Source: Methylocystis sp. H62 (GTDB lineage: Bacteria > Pseudomonadota > Alphaproteobacteria > Rhizobiales > Beijerinckiaceae). From it: a stretch of 64,000 bases of DNA. Of this stretch, positions 45,226 through 53,878 are shown piece by piece. The stretch is from contig NZ_JADNQZ010000053.1 in NCBI RefSeq assembly GCF_015709515.1, forward strand, positions 1 to 64,000. The letters are read 5' to 3'. Each line of letters starts with the position of its first letter. Within the stretch, counting starts at the first letter, position 1. The translations under genes were made by a program, and so were the position numbers. Under the pieces are notes generated by a model. That model did no database searches. It was not told where the DNA came from and saw only the letters and a list, made by a program, of their open reading frames with translations.

Positions 45226-47433
45226 ATGACCGTCTCCGCGCAGCAGGCGCGCGTCGTCGACGCCTCGGCCCCGCAGCGGCGCTTCGGTCTTTTCGACGCT
45301 CTGATTTCGCCGCTGTCGCGCTTGTGGAGCGGCGATCTCAACCTCGGCCGTGTCGGGATGGCCGCCGCCCTGCCCGTTCTGGGCTGGGTCTTCTACACAA
45401 CCTCGTCCGGCATGATCGACATCATGCAGCGGGAGCCCGGAGACGTGATCGGGATCGCGGGCACGCTGATCGCGACGACCGCCGTCCTCACCATGCTCGC
45501 CTCAACATCCTGGTCGCTGGGCGTCGATCTTGCGGCGCTGATCGCGCGGCGGCGCATGGCTCGCGAACGCATGATCATCAAGACCGGCGTGACGGCGCTG
45601 GTCTTCGCCTTCGTCTTCTCGATCTCCGCCTTTTTTTCATTCACCTATTACTACAACAACATCTTCAAGCTCTCCTCGCGCAAGATCGTCGCCGAGCTGC
45701 AGCCGATGGAGCTTGCGACGGAAGTCCTGCTGCCGGCGACGAAGGACATCGCCGCCGCTTATGAAGCGGCGTCGGCGCGCATCGCCGCGGCGCCCAGCTA
45801 CAAGGCCTATCTCGATTCGATCGACGGCCTTATCAACACCGCTCGGCAGGCCGGGCCGGCCCTGCGCGACGCCATTCGCAAGCGACAGGAGGCGCAGCAG
45901 GCGGTGATCGCGCAGGCCGCGAGCCAGGCCGCGCTGGAAATGGAAAGCGCGCAGGCGGCGATGCGTCAGCTCGAGGATGCGCGACGCGACATCGAGGCGC
46001 TTGAGCGCAGCATCGCCGAGCTCGACGTCATCATCAAAGCGAAGCAGGACGAGATGACGTCGATGGCCGCCGCGGCGCGTCAGGAAGAACAGCTCGCCGT
46101 CGACGCCGCGCACGGGCTCGATGGGCTGGGCGCAACCTGCGGCCCCAATTGCCGCGCGCATCAGGAGAAGGCCGCGGAAGCGATGCGACGCGTGTCGGCG
46201 CTCAGGCAGACGCTCGCCGGCCCCGCCAACGAACGCGCCAACGCGGTGAAGCGGCGCGACGGGCTCAACGCCCAGACGATCACGCTCAAACAGAAGGCCG
46301 AGACCGCGAGCGCCGCTTCCGGCCGGCCGATGCCGAAGGGCGAAGCCGCGCTCGATCTTGACGCGACGTTGCGCGATCTCGCCGCGCTGCGCGACCAGCT
46401 GCGCCTAGAGCCGACATGGCGCGCCGTGCGCGAAGCGAAGCCCCTATGCGAACCGATTCTCGCGGCGGCGCGGCAATCCAATGCGTTGCCGGGAAGCGTG
46501 CCGCGCGATTTCACCTGCGAACCGCAGGGGGAGGCGCGCGATCTGCTCTCGGCGCGCGACGACACGATCGCGGCGCGCGCGGCCTTTGATAAAAAATGCG
46601 GGCTGGAAGCCGGGCTGCGCGACGAACTCTCAGTGATTGTCGCCAAGATCCGCTCGGCGCCGCCGTCTGACAGGGGCGCCGCGGCAAACGGCTTCAACGA
46701 CGCCAAAACCCTCGTCGACGCTTGCGTCGTCTCCGGCAAGGCGGCTGGGCTGACAGACGACGAGGTGCGCGAGCTTTTGAAAAAAAGCGACGCTTATCTG
46801 CGCACGCACAGTTCCGAGCGCAATAAATTCGAACTGGCGCGCGAAGCCTTCTGGAGCTTCACCCCCGATTCGACGATGGCGATCGGCGTCGCGATGGCGC
46901 AGGACGCATTTCTGTTCATCATGAAATTTCTGTCGGAGATTTTCAAACGCGGCTATGAGGCGCGCGAGCGGCGTCAGTTCGCCGCGCCGATCGATCTTTC
47001 CGACGACGAGGAGCAGCCGGTCGACATCCGTGCGATGAAAGCGGTGCTGCGCGCGGCGCGGCCCGTTCACGGCGACATGAGCGAGATCGACCCTGACGCC
47101 GAAGCAATGGCGGCGCTGCCGCCCAATGTGCGCGACAATATCATGGCCATCCTCAATCGGCTCGTGCGCGACGAAATCGCTCACGTCGACCGCAAGGGGG
47201 CCTATCTCGTCGACAATATCACCGTCGGGCAGATTGAGGCGCGGCTGTTCGCGGCGCTGAAGCCGCGCGCCGCCCGCGCTCTGCATTACGCCGCCGACGG
47301 CGTCCTCGCCAGCGGCCCCCGCGCCTATTACGCGGACGCCGGCGCCGCAAACCTGCCGCGGAGGCGCTCCGGCGCGCTCGAGCGCTATCTGATCTCTGAA
47401 CCGAGCCCGATGGACAGGCGCGCGCCCGGTTAG
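45226..47433 (+). CDS. Large four-TM coiled-coil membrane protein of unknown function
   Basis: The 735-residue protein has no family I recognise. Three hydrophobic segments lie near 45-66, 73-105 and 116-141, then a long, probably extracytoplasmic region (about 145-545), and a fourth helix near 551-574. The long region is Ala/Glu/Arg/Gln-rich with coiled coils at about 210-290 and 310-400. It has six cysteines (305, 309, 408, 431, 458, 500), which could form disulfides; 305-309 is CGPNC. The acidic cytosolic C-terminal part (580-735) looks folded, with LSDDEEQPVDIRAMKAVLRAA. It converges on the GTPase-like gene pair. The stop codon TAG is the first base triplet of a hairpin repeat. Confidence 0.75.
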   Translation: MTVSAQQARVVDASAPQRRFGLFDALISPLSRLWSGDLNLGRVGMAAALPVLGWVFYTTSSGMIDIMQREPGDVIGIAGTLIATTAVLTMLASTSWSLGVDLAALIARRRMARERMIIKTGVTALVFAFVFSISAFFSFTYYYNNIFKLSSRKIVAELQPMELATEVLLPATKDIAAAYEAASARIAAAPSYKAYLDSIDGLINTARQAGPALRDAIRKRQEAQQAVIAQAASQAALEMESAQAAMRQLEDARRDIEALERSIAELDVIIKAKQDEMTSMAAAARQEEQLAVDAAHGLDGLGATCGPNCRAHQEKAAEAMRRVSALRQTLAGPANERANAVKRRDGLNAQTITLKQKAETASAASGRPMPKGEAALDLDATLRDLAALRDQLRLEPTWRAVREAKPLCEPILAAARQSNALPGSVPRDFTCEPQGEARDLLSARDDTIAARAAFDKKCGLEAGLRDELSVIVAKIRSAPPSDRGAAANGFNDAKTLVDACVVSGKAAGLTDDEVRELLKKSDAYLRTHSSERNKFELAREAFWSFTPDSTMAIGVAMAQDAFLFIMKFLSEIFKRGYEARERRQFAAPIDLSDDEEQPVDIRAMKAVLRAARPVHGDMSEIDPDAEAMAALPPNVRDNIMAILNRLVRDEIAHVDRKGAYLVDNITVGQIEARLFAALKPRAARALHYAADGVLASGPRAYYADAGAANLPRRRSGALERYLISEPSPMDRRAPG

Positions 47434-47480
47434 AGCAGGTTCTGAAAAAGTAGAGAGACTTTTTCGATGAGAACCTGCTC
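47433..47480. terminator. Bidirectional hairpin, interspersed repeat copy 1
   Basis: Arms GAGCAGGTTCT and AGAACCTGCTC enclose a second stem GAAAAAGT/ACTTTTTC with an AGAGAG loop. It lies between two convergent genes and overlaps the stop of the left one, fitting a two-way terminator. Copy 2 has the same layout with compensating changes (GTCC/GGAC). Confidence 0.75.
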
Positions 47481-47503
47481 CAACATTTTGCTTTTGAGCT
47501 AGT

Positions 47504-48325
47504 TCAGGCGGCGACGGGAGTTGCGCGCGCGGCCGCGCGTAGCGACGGAAGGTAGCGCAGGCAAAGACCCTGCGGCGCGTGAAGCAGACCGGAAACGACG
47601 CTGATCTCGCGCCAGCGCGGATAGCTCGACGGCAAAAACTGCAGCGCGAGGCCGACAGCGCCGAGAAACTCGGTTTCACTCGCAAAATCGTCCGCGCCAA
47701 AGGTCAGCGTCGCGTCTTTGCCCGTTTCGGCGCCCCGCGCCAGAAATTCGAGCGTCGGCGTCGCCCAATGGGTCGCTTTCAGCGCATCCTCGAGCGCGCT
47801 CCAGACATCCCGCGGATCGATGAAGCGAACGAGGTAACGCGCCGGCGCGGCGTTGTAGCGCGTCGCCTCGTCTTCGGTCACGAGATCCGGTCGCGCGTCG
47901 AGTTCGGAGTCCGCCATGGCGAGCAGCGCCGCCGGATGTTGGCGCCAGTCCGCCGCGCTCACGCTCCAGACGGCGCTCTGCTGATAGAGGCGTCCGTGGC
48001 CGCTTTCGCCGTCTTCAGGCCGGAAGCGGGCACGCAGAAAAATCGCGCGCCGAGAATTGGGCTCCGGGGCGACCCGCGCGATGAAGGAGCCGCGTCGTCG
48101 AGACGCAGGATCGACAAGGTCAGGCTCGAAGCGGCGAAGCGCCATCAGACGCGGCGGCGAAAGCAGCCGGTCGTCGGCCGGCTGCAGATTGCAGCTGCGC
48201 AAGGTCACGCCATAGCCCGCAGTCGCCGGCACGCGCAGCGTCGCGCCAAAAGCGAGCTTCCCATAATGCAGCCGCTCGAGAGAGATCTCGGCCGTTTCGT
48301 CGCCATTCGGCGCAGCTATGCGCAT
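47504..48325 (-). CDS. Protein of unknown function next to a GTPase-like gene (possibly GAP1-N-like)
   Basis: The 273-residue soluble protein starts MRIAAPNGDETAEISLERLHYGKLAFG; I do not recognise it with certainty. The N-terminal LHYG and the following GYGVTLRSCNLQP...RFEPDL pattern recall the N-terminal domain of GTPase-associated protein 1 in predicted NTP-dependent conflict systems, a weak resemblance from memory. ARYLVRFIDPRDVWSALEDALKATHWATPTLEFL forms the central part. It follows the GTPase-like gene on the same strand but a hairpin repeat lies between. Confidence 0.7.
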   Translation of the reverse strand: MRIAAPNGDETAEISLERLHYGKLAFGATLRVPATAGYGVTLRSCNLQPADDRLLSPPRLMALRRFEPDLVDPASRRRGSFIARVAPEPNSRRAIFLRARFRPEDGESGHGRLYQQSAVWSVSAADWRQHPAALLAMADSELDARPDLVTEDEATRYNAAPARYLVRFIDPRDVWSALEDALKATHWATPTLEFLARGAETGKDATLTFGADDFASETEFLGAVGLALQFLPSSYPRWREISVVSGLLHAPQGLCLRYLPSLRAAARATPVAA

Positions 48326-48406
48326 CGCGCGTCCTTTCGCGCGGGAAATCCGCCCGATCACCCTATGCCCAGAGCCTTAAGCAAGAATTGACGAAAATTC
48401 GCTTTA

Positions 48407-48514
48407 GAGCAGGTCCCGAAAAAGTTGAGAGACTTTTTCGATGAGGACCTGCTCCAATATTTTGATTTGAGCGATTCCTCATCGATCACATGATTCCTGT
48501 GACCGGGCAGCGCT
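48407..48514. repeat. Interspersed hairpin repeat copy 2
   Basis: The first part (48407-48454) is a hairpin with arms GAGCAGGTCC and GGACCTGCTC and an inner AAAAAGT/ACTTTTT stem. It is followed by CAATATTTTGATTTGAGCGATTCCTCATCGATCACATGATTCCTGTGACC, also seen in part in copies 1 and 3. It ends at the stop codon of the GTPase-like gene and may terminate its transcript. Confidence 0.75.
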
Positions 48515-49492
48515 TCAGGCGATCTCCTCGATGCGCGCGTCGAGCTGCGCATAGGAGAAGGTGAAGGCGCTGTCGAGGCCAAGCGCGGCGTAGAGAAACG
48601 GCTCGGCGGTGAGAAACGGCCGCCAATATTCATTATAGGCGCGGGCGCCTTCGAGGCCCGCGCGACGAAAGCGGCGCTCGCCTGGCTGATGCGGATCGAT
48701 GTTAGGATTCTGGAAGCGCTTGACGAAGCCATAGGCCGAGCAAACCGTGAAGCGCACCGACGCGCCGCCGTTCGGCGCCTCCAGAGCCCGCAGCCGATCC
48801 AGCCACTGCGCCGCGCGCAGCGATTTGCGCAAGGCGTGCAGCGCCACCGCCGGATCGCAGGCATAGGTGAAGGCGCTCGGCCCGAGGCGCGCGAACAAGC
48901 GCTCATATTGGGAGAAAACGACGACGAGCCGCTTGAGCTTTTTCTCAGGCGCCAGCGCCAATCGGTCGATGAGGCGCGCGAGATTGCCCGACCAGCCGGA
49001 ATCCTCGAGCCGCACCAGCGGCAGCACGATCACGATCGCGTCCGCCTCAAGCATCTGCCTGGCGAGCTTGGCTTTGACGTCGTTGAGGATCGCGACTTCG
49101 GCGCCGTCCGGCGGCACGGCGATCTCGCCCGCCGAGTCGATGATCTCCAGAAGCCAGGGACCCCGTAGCACCGCCGCCGGCGGGGCTTCGCCGTTGACCG
49201 TCAGGCGGAAGCGATACTCGTAGGTGTCGAGCGTGTCGGTGGCGAGGCCGCCCTCGGCGAATTCGCGCCGCAGCCGCTCATAGTCGCCCTGTTCGACCGA
49301 CAGCAGATTGGCTTTCTTCGGCTCGGCGCTCTCGGCGAAATATTCCGCCTCGGTGATGGGCTGCAGCGCGGGGCGCAGGCGCGGCGAATAGCCAAAGGCG
49401 CTTTGCGCGACGCAGTCGACGAGCGAGGCGAGCAGCGACGACTTGCCGCCCTTCTTCGGGCCGATCAGACAAATCGACAGTCTTTCGGTCAT
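48515..49492 (-). CDS. P-loop GTPase-like protein lacking the NKxD motif
   Basis: The 325-residue protein opens with LSICLIGPKKGGKSSLLASL: a Walker A GxxxxGKS at residues 11-18. LLEIIDSAGE gives the G3 DxxG at 119-122, and VCSAYGF near 231 resembles the G5 SAK motif. Where NKxD is expected the sequence reads VVVFSQYERLF, so base specificity may be lost. It is not a known translation or ribosome GTPase. The best idea is a regulatory NTPase of a conflict or envelope system with its neighbours. No membrane helix is seen. Confidence 0.8.
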   Translation of the reverse strand: MTERLSICLIGPKKGGKSSLLASLVDCVAQSAFGYSPRLRPALQPITEAEYFAESAEPKKANLLSVEQGDYERLRREFAEGGLATDTLDTYEYRFRLTVNGEAPPAAVLRGPWLLEIIDSAGEIAVPPDGAEVAILNDVKAKLARQMLEADAIVIVLPLVRLEDSGWSGNLARLIDRLALAPEKKLKRLVVVFSQYERLFARLGPSAFTYACDPAVALHALRKSLRAAQWLDRLRALEAPNGGASVRFTVCSAYGFVKRFQNPNIDPHQPGERRFRRAGLEGARAYNEYWRPFLTAEPFLYAALGLDSAFTFSYAQLDARIEEIA

Positions 49493-49594
49493 TCACGCCT
49501 TCAACTCGTTGGAACCAGCCTCTAGCGCGACAATACAGGCGGCTGGCGCCCAGCGAAAGGTGACGCGCGCGCCCCGGCCGTGGTAAGCGCGCGC

Positions 49595-50524
49595 ATGCTT
49601 GAAGGCCTTCCCCCCAATAACGCCAGCCACATGCTGCGCCTCGATTGCGACGAAAAGCGCGCCCGCGCCGTCGCCGACCTCATCGTCGAAACCTTCGAGC
49701 CGACAGAGACCGCCGCCGCCGCCTTCGAGGTGGATGACGGCCCCCAATGGTCCGTCGAGGTCTATTTCGCGGGGGCGCCTGACGAAGCGCAGATCCGCGC
49801 CCTGATCGAGGCCGCCGCCGACGCCGAAACGGCGCGGGCGGCGCGCTTTTCGACTGTCGCCGAACAGGACTGGGTAGAAAATGCTCTTGCCGGATTGGCC
49901 CCGGTCCGCGCCGGCCGGGTGCTGGTGCATGGCGCGCATGATCGGGGCCGGCGGCGCGCGAACGACATCGGCGTCGAGATCGAGGCGGCGCTCGCTTTCG
50001 GCACCGGCCATCACGGCACGACGCTGGGTTGCCTCAAGGCGCTCGAAAGAATCGCCAAGCGTCGGCGCCCACGCCGCATTCTAGATGTCGGAACCGGCAC
50101 CGGCGTTCTGGCGATCGCCGCCGCGCGGCTCTTTCACCAGCGCGTCGCCTGCGGCGATATCGATCCCGTCGCCGTGGCGACAGCCTCGGCCAACGCAAGC
50201 GCCAATGGCGCCGGCGCCGACGTTCGCCCGGTCGTCGCGACCGGGCTTCGCCACGCGTCGCTGCAAGGCCAATATGACCTGATCTTCGCCAACATCCTGG
50301 CGAAGCCTCTGCGCCTGCTTGCGCCAGAGATCGCCCGCGCCGCGACGATTGACGCGGAGCTGGTGCTTTCGGGACTGCTGGCGCGCGACGTGCGCGGCGT
50401 GCTCGACGCCTATCGCGCCCAAGGGTTTTTCCTGGCCGAGCGGGACGACATCGACGGCTGGGCGACTCTGGCGCTGAGACGCGGCGGAGCGTCCAGCGCC
50501 CCCTCCCGGTCCCTCCCCCGCTAA
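49595..50524 (+). CDS. prmA: Ribosomal protein L11 methyltransferase
   Basis: The 309-residue enzyme trimethylates lysines of L11. It has the SAM-binding ILDVGTGTGVLAIAAARL, the substrate-binding FGTGHHGTTLGCLKAL preceding it, and DLIFANILAKPL, the NxL motif typical of PrmA. The N-terminal domain is of the alphaproteobacterial kind. The ATG was chosen; a GTG five codons earlier is in frame. The C-terminal codons and stop run into a palindromic repeat, which changed the last residues. Confidence 0.93.
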   Translation: MLEGLPPNNASHMLRLDCDEKRARAVADLIVETFEPTETAAAAFEVDDGPQWSVEVYFAGAPDEAQIRALIEAAADAETARAARFSTVAEQDWVENALAGLAPVRAGRVLVHGAHDRGRRRANDIGVEIEAALAFGTGHHGTTLGCLKALERIAKRRRPRRILDVGTGTGVLAIAAARLFHQRVACGDIDPVAVATASANASANGAGADVRPVVATGLRHASLQGQYDLIFANILAKPLRLLAPEIARAATIDAELVLSGLLARDVRGVLDAYRAQGFFLAERDDIDGWATLALRRGGASSAPSRSLPR

Positions 50525-50632
50525 AGCGGGAGAGGGGACGCTAACGACGCAGGTTGTGCGGTTCTTCGCCGAAACCCGAACCGGACTCCCTCTCCCGCGA
50601 AGCGGAGGAGGGTTGGGGAGGGGGAAAGCGGA
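50511..50632. repeat. Palindromic REP-like element between prmA and pepP
   Basis: Two inverted pairs are built from CCCTCTCCCGC-type arms: CTCCCCCGCT-AA-AGCGGGAGAG at the prmA stop and CCTCTCCCGCGAAGCGGAGGAGGG at its right side. CGGGAGAGGGGA at 50527 pairs with TCCCTCTCCCG at 50587. The same arms build the larger element at 54.6 kb. Confidence 0.7.
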
Positions 50633-50678
50633 TGCGCGAAGCATTGCCATGCGGGAAGCGCGCGACTAGCTTTGCTCC

Positions 50679-52493
50679 ATGTTCGAAGCAAAATTCCAGA
50701 CATTCGTCGACGACGCCATGCGCGGCGACAGCGCGGCGCGACTCAGGGCGCTGCGCACTGAGTTGAAACGTCAAGGACTCGACGGCTTTCTCGTTCCGCG
50801 CGCCGACGTCCATCAAAACGAATATGTGCCCAGATGCGCCGAGCGCCTCGCCTGGCTCACCGGCTTCACCGGGTCGGCCGGCTTCGCCGTCGTGCTGGAG
50901 AAGGAGGCTGCGCTCTTCGTCGACGGCCGCTATGTCATTCAGGTGCGCGGCGAGATCGATGCGAAACTTTTCAAGCCGCTCGACATCGCCGAAACGACTC
51001 CAGCCGCCTGGCTCAGCGAACATGCGCGCGAAGGCGCCCGCATCGGCTATGACCCCTGGGTGCACACCAGCCCGCAGATCGAACGCTTCGGGAAAATTCT
51101 CGCGGAAAAGAAGATCGAACTCGTTCCGCTCGACGCCAATCCGATCGATGCGCTTTGGACCGATCGCCCGGCCGAGCCGACAGGCGCGGTGGTGATTCAT
51201 CCGGCGCGTTACGCCGGCGAGAGCGCCAGCGCCAAGATCAAGAAGCTGCGCGCCGCGCTGAAGGATGCCGACGCGGCGTTGATGTCCGATCCGCATGCGA
51301 TCTGCTGGGCGTTCAACATTCGCGGCGCCGATGTCGCGCATACGCCGATCCCGCTGTGCTTCGCGCTGCTGCCCAAGGACGGCGCGCCTGCGCTCTACGT
51401 CGACGATGCGAAGCTCGCGCCGAAGGTGCGCGCCGCGCTTGAAAAATTTCTGACGCTGAAGACGCCTGAAAGCCTCGTCGAGGATCTCGTGCAGGCCGGC
51501 AAGCGCGGCGCGACCATTCTCTTCGATTCCGCGACGGCGCCGGCGAAACTCGTCGAAACCTTGCGCGCGGCGGGCGGCAGGCCGCGTCTCGCCGACGATC
51601 CGGCGACGCTGCCAAAAGCGATCAAGAATGAAAGGGAGCTTGAAGGCGCGCGCGAAGCTCATATCCGCGACGGCGCGGCGCTGACGCGATTCCTCGCCTG
51701 GTTCTCCGAAGCCGCGCCGAAGGGCCGGCTCACCGAAATCTCCGCGGCGGAAGCGCTCGAGACCTTCCGCCGCGAAAACGGCGACCTGCGCGACATTTCC
51801 TTCCCGACGATCTCGGCTTTCGGCGAACATGCGGCGATCCCCCATTATCGAGTGACGGAAACGAGCAATCTCAAGATCGGTCGCGGCGTCTATCTCGTCG
51901 ATTCCGGCGCGCAATATCTCGACGGCACGACCGACGTGACGCGCACCGTCGTCGTCGGTCCGGCGTCGAAACAGTTGCGCGAACATTACAGCCGCGTGCT
52001 CAAGGGCCATATCGCCATCGCCCGCGCCGTCTTTCCCAAGGGCGTCTCGGGCGCGCAGCTGGACGCTTTCGCGCGGCGCGCGCTGTGGGAGGCGGGGCTC
52101 GACTTCGATCACGGCACTGGACATGGCGTCGGCGCTTACCTCTCGGTGCATGAAGGGCCGCAACGCATCTCGAAACTCGGGACGACGCCGTTGCAGCCGG
52201 GCATGATCCTCTCGAACGAGCCCGGCTATTACCGCGCCGGCGCATATGGAATCAGGCTTGAAAATCTCGTCATCGTCGAAAAGCGCGAGATCAAAGGCGC
52301 GGAACGCGAGATGTATGGTTTCGAGACCATCACGCTTGCGCCTTTCGATTTGAATTGCGTCGAGCCGAAATTGCTGTCGCCGGAAGAAATCATCTGGCTG
52401 AACGCCTATCACGCCCGGGTGCGGAAAATCCTATCGCCGCTTGTGGACGCGAAGACACGCAAATGGCTGCGAGAGGCGACGACGTCAGTATGA
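50679..52493 (+). CDS. Aminopeptidase P family (Xaa-Pro) metallopeptidase
   Basis: The 604-residue enzyme removes residues before proline. It has three parts as in eukaryotic XPNPEP1: two creatinase-like N-terminal domains and a pita-bread catalytic domain. Metal ligands: Asp in YLVDSGAQYLDGTTDVTRT (two), His in HGTGHGVGAYLSVHEGPQ, Glu in ILSNEPGYY and Glu in MYGFETITL. The C-terminal WLNAYHARVRKILSPL is typical for the 600-residue class. It stands alone, then a small gene of unknown function. Confidence 0.93.
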   Translation: MFEAKFQTFVDDAMRGDSAARLRALRTELKRQGLDGFLVPRADVHQNEYVPRCAERLAWLTGFTGSAGFAVVLEKEAALFVDGRYVIQVRGEIDAKLFKPLDIAETTPAAWLSEHAREGARIGYDPWVHTSPQIERFGKILAEKKIELVPLDANPIDALWTDRPAEPTGAVVIHPARYAGESASAKIKKLRAALKDADAALMSDPHAICWAFNIRGADVAHTPIPLCFALLPKDGAPALYVDDAKLAPKVRAALEKFLTLKTPESLVEDLVQAGKRGATILFDSATAPAKLVETLRAAGGRPRLADDPATLPKAIKNERELEGAREAHIRDGAALTRFLAWFSEAAPKGRLTEISAAEALETFRRENGDLRDISFPTISAFGEHAAIPHYRVTETSNLKIGRGVYLVDSGAQYLDGTTDVTRTVVVGPASKQLREHYSRVLKGHIAIARAVFPKGVSGAQLDAFARRALWEAGLDFDHGTGHGVGAYLSVHEGPQRISKLGTTPLQPGMILSNEPGYYRAGAYGIRLENLVIVEKREIKGAEREMYGFETITLAPFDLNCVEPKLLSPEEIIWLNAYHARVRKILSPLVDAKTRKWLREATTSV

Positions 52494-52560
52494 ACAATCT
52501 CGAAACGGATGACGTTGATCTGTTGATCCTCAGAACTCCGCTCGCTCGGAGGAAATTGTC

Positions 52561-53079
52561 ATGAGCACTGGCGCAGAATCGACTGCGAACGAACCCATCG
52601 CTGCATTGGCCGGCGAGGCCTTCGCGAAAGCCGTCACGACGCTGGCGCGCGGACGCATGCTGACGCCCTTCGGGGTGGCGCGGTCCGACGACGGCGTCGA
52701 TCAGCCGCAGCAATTCGTCGTGAGCGAGGCCGGCAGGATCGATATCGCCGAAAGCGTCGAGGCCGCGCTGCAATGGCTGGAGGACGAAGCGCCAAACGCC
52801 GACGTCTGCATGATCATCCTCGACGGTTATTTCAGCAGTGATGACGGCCGCATCGACGCGGTGGTCGGCCGCGCGCTGTCGCTGAAGCGACAGTTGATGG
52901 TCGAGATCGCGCTGCCTTACGAGAGCGCCGAAGACGAGGAAGGTCTCGAGTTCTCGGACCCGCAATATCGCTTTTCCGGCGTCGCCGAAGACGGCGTGGA
53001 GATCGAAACGGTCGACGTCGACGCCGACGCCTTCGACGCGGTGTTTCGCAGCGCGTTCGCCAAACACGCGCCGGCCTAG
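52561..53079 (+). CDS. Acidic protein of unknown function
   Basis: The 172-residue cytosolic protein is acidic, with no recognised domain. Visible stretches are LARGRMLTPFGVARSDDG, ADVCMIILDGYFSSDDGRID and LMVEIALPYESAEDEEG; these look like a mixed alpha/beta fold with conserved pattern rather than random coding. It follows the peptidase gene by 67 bases on the same strand. The TAG stop belongs to a repeat copy. Confidence 0.75.
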   Translation: MSTGAESTANEPIAALAGEAFAKAVTTLARGRMLTPFGVARSDDGVDQPQQFVVSEAGRIDIAESVEAALQWLEDEAPNADVCMIILDGYFSSDDGRIDAVVGRALSLKRQLMVEIALPYESAEDEEGLEFSDPQYRFSGVAEDGVEIETVDVDADAFDAVFRSAFAKHAPA

Positions 53080-53155
53080 AGCAGGAGAACCTGCCCGGAC
53101 GTTTTGAGCGGTTCTTATCGATCACATGACTCCATGTGATCGGGAAGCGCTCTAG
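53077..53155. repeat. Interspersed hairpin repeat copy 3 (shortened)
   Basis: It begins TAGAGCAGGAGAACCTGC, which lacks the inner AAAAAGT stem of copies 1 and 2, then continues with CCGGACGTTTTGAGCGGTTCTTATC and a perfect stem GATCACATG/CATGTGATC at 53119-53141. It ends in GCGCTCTAG. It provides the stop of the acidic protein gene. Confidence 0.7.
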
Positions 53156-53263
53156 CAGCGTCACCGAATCATCACATAAACGTCACGCAACCTCTACCCC
53201 AACGTCACCGAAACGCAGCCTCCGCGTCGCGAAACCGCAGCGTCCGTCGCGTAGCCTTGCGTC

Positions 53264-53875
53264 ATGGCGTTCACATCGGACCAGCTGGCGAAGCTGACGC
53301 GAGACGCGTCACCAAAGCCGCAAGCAGACATCGGCGTCGCCGCCACTTGGGGCCAACGTCTCTTCGAACTTGACCTCGCGGCGGTTCATCTCTTCTCACG
53401 AACGGCGCGCTCCGCGATCGGCAGATTCCTCGCCGTCGCGATCAGCAAGCTCGGCAATGGCTGGATCTATCTGATCCTCGCGCCCATCGTCCTCATCGGC
53501 CTCGGCTGGCAAGGGCTGCATGTCGCGGCGCTCGCGGGATTGAACGCCGCGCTGCTGCATATGCTCTATCCCATCATCAAGCGCCGCTTCGGCCGCAAAC
53601 GCCCGTTCCATGTCGACGCGCGGCTGCCGTCATTGTTGAAGACGCTCGACGATCACTCCTTCCCCAGCGGCCACGCCATGACGCTCACCGGCGTGCTCGC
53701 GCCCATCGTCATCGCCTGGCCGGCGACGACGCTATCGGCCGGCCTTCTTCTGCTGTCGATGGCCTGGTCGCGAATCGCGACGGCCCACCATTATCCGAGC
53801 GACGTCGCCGCCGGCGTGGCGCTTGGCGCCGGCCTCTCCTACCCGCTGGCGCGCGGCATTCTCGCCTATTGGTGA
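53264..53875 (+). CDS. PAP2 family phosphatase
   Basis: The 203-residue membrane protein has the three phosphatase motifs: KRRFGRKRPF (KxxxxxxRP), SFPSGHAM (PSGH) and SRIATAHHYPSDV (SRx5Hx3D). Four or five membrane helices are seen. Relatives dephosphorylate phosphatidic acid, undecaprenyl pyrophosphate or lipid A. GNAT is convergent with it three bases later, so there is hardly space for a terminator. Confidence 0.9.
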   Translation: MAFTSDQLAKLTRDASPKPQADIGVAATWGQRLFELDLAAVHLFSRTARSAIGRFLAVAISKLGNGWIYLILAPIVLIGLGWQGLHVAALAGLNAALLHMLYPIIKRRFGRKRPFHVDARLPSLLKTLDDHSFPSGHAMTLTGVLAPIVIAWPATTLSAGLLLLSMAWSRIATAHHYPSDVAAGVALGAGLSYPLARGILAYW

Positions 53876-53878
53876 AAG

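Noticed and set aside
50541-52412. Long minus-strand open frame (623 codons) opposite aminopeptidase P
   Set aside because: The peptidase on the plus strand has all its motifs; the antisense frame has no recognisable fold and an Arg/Asp-rich composition.
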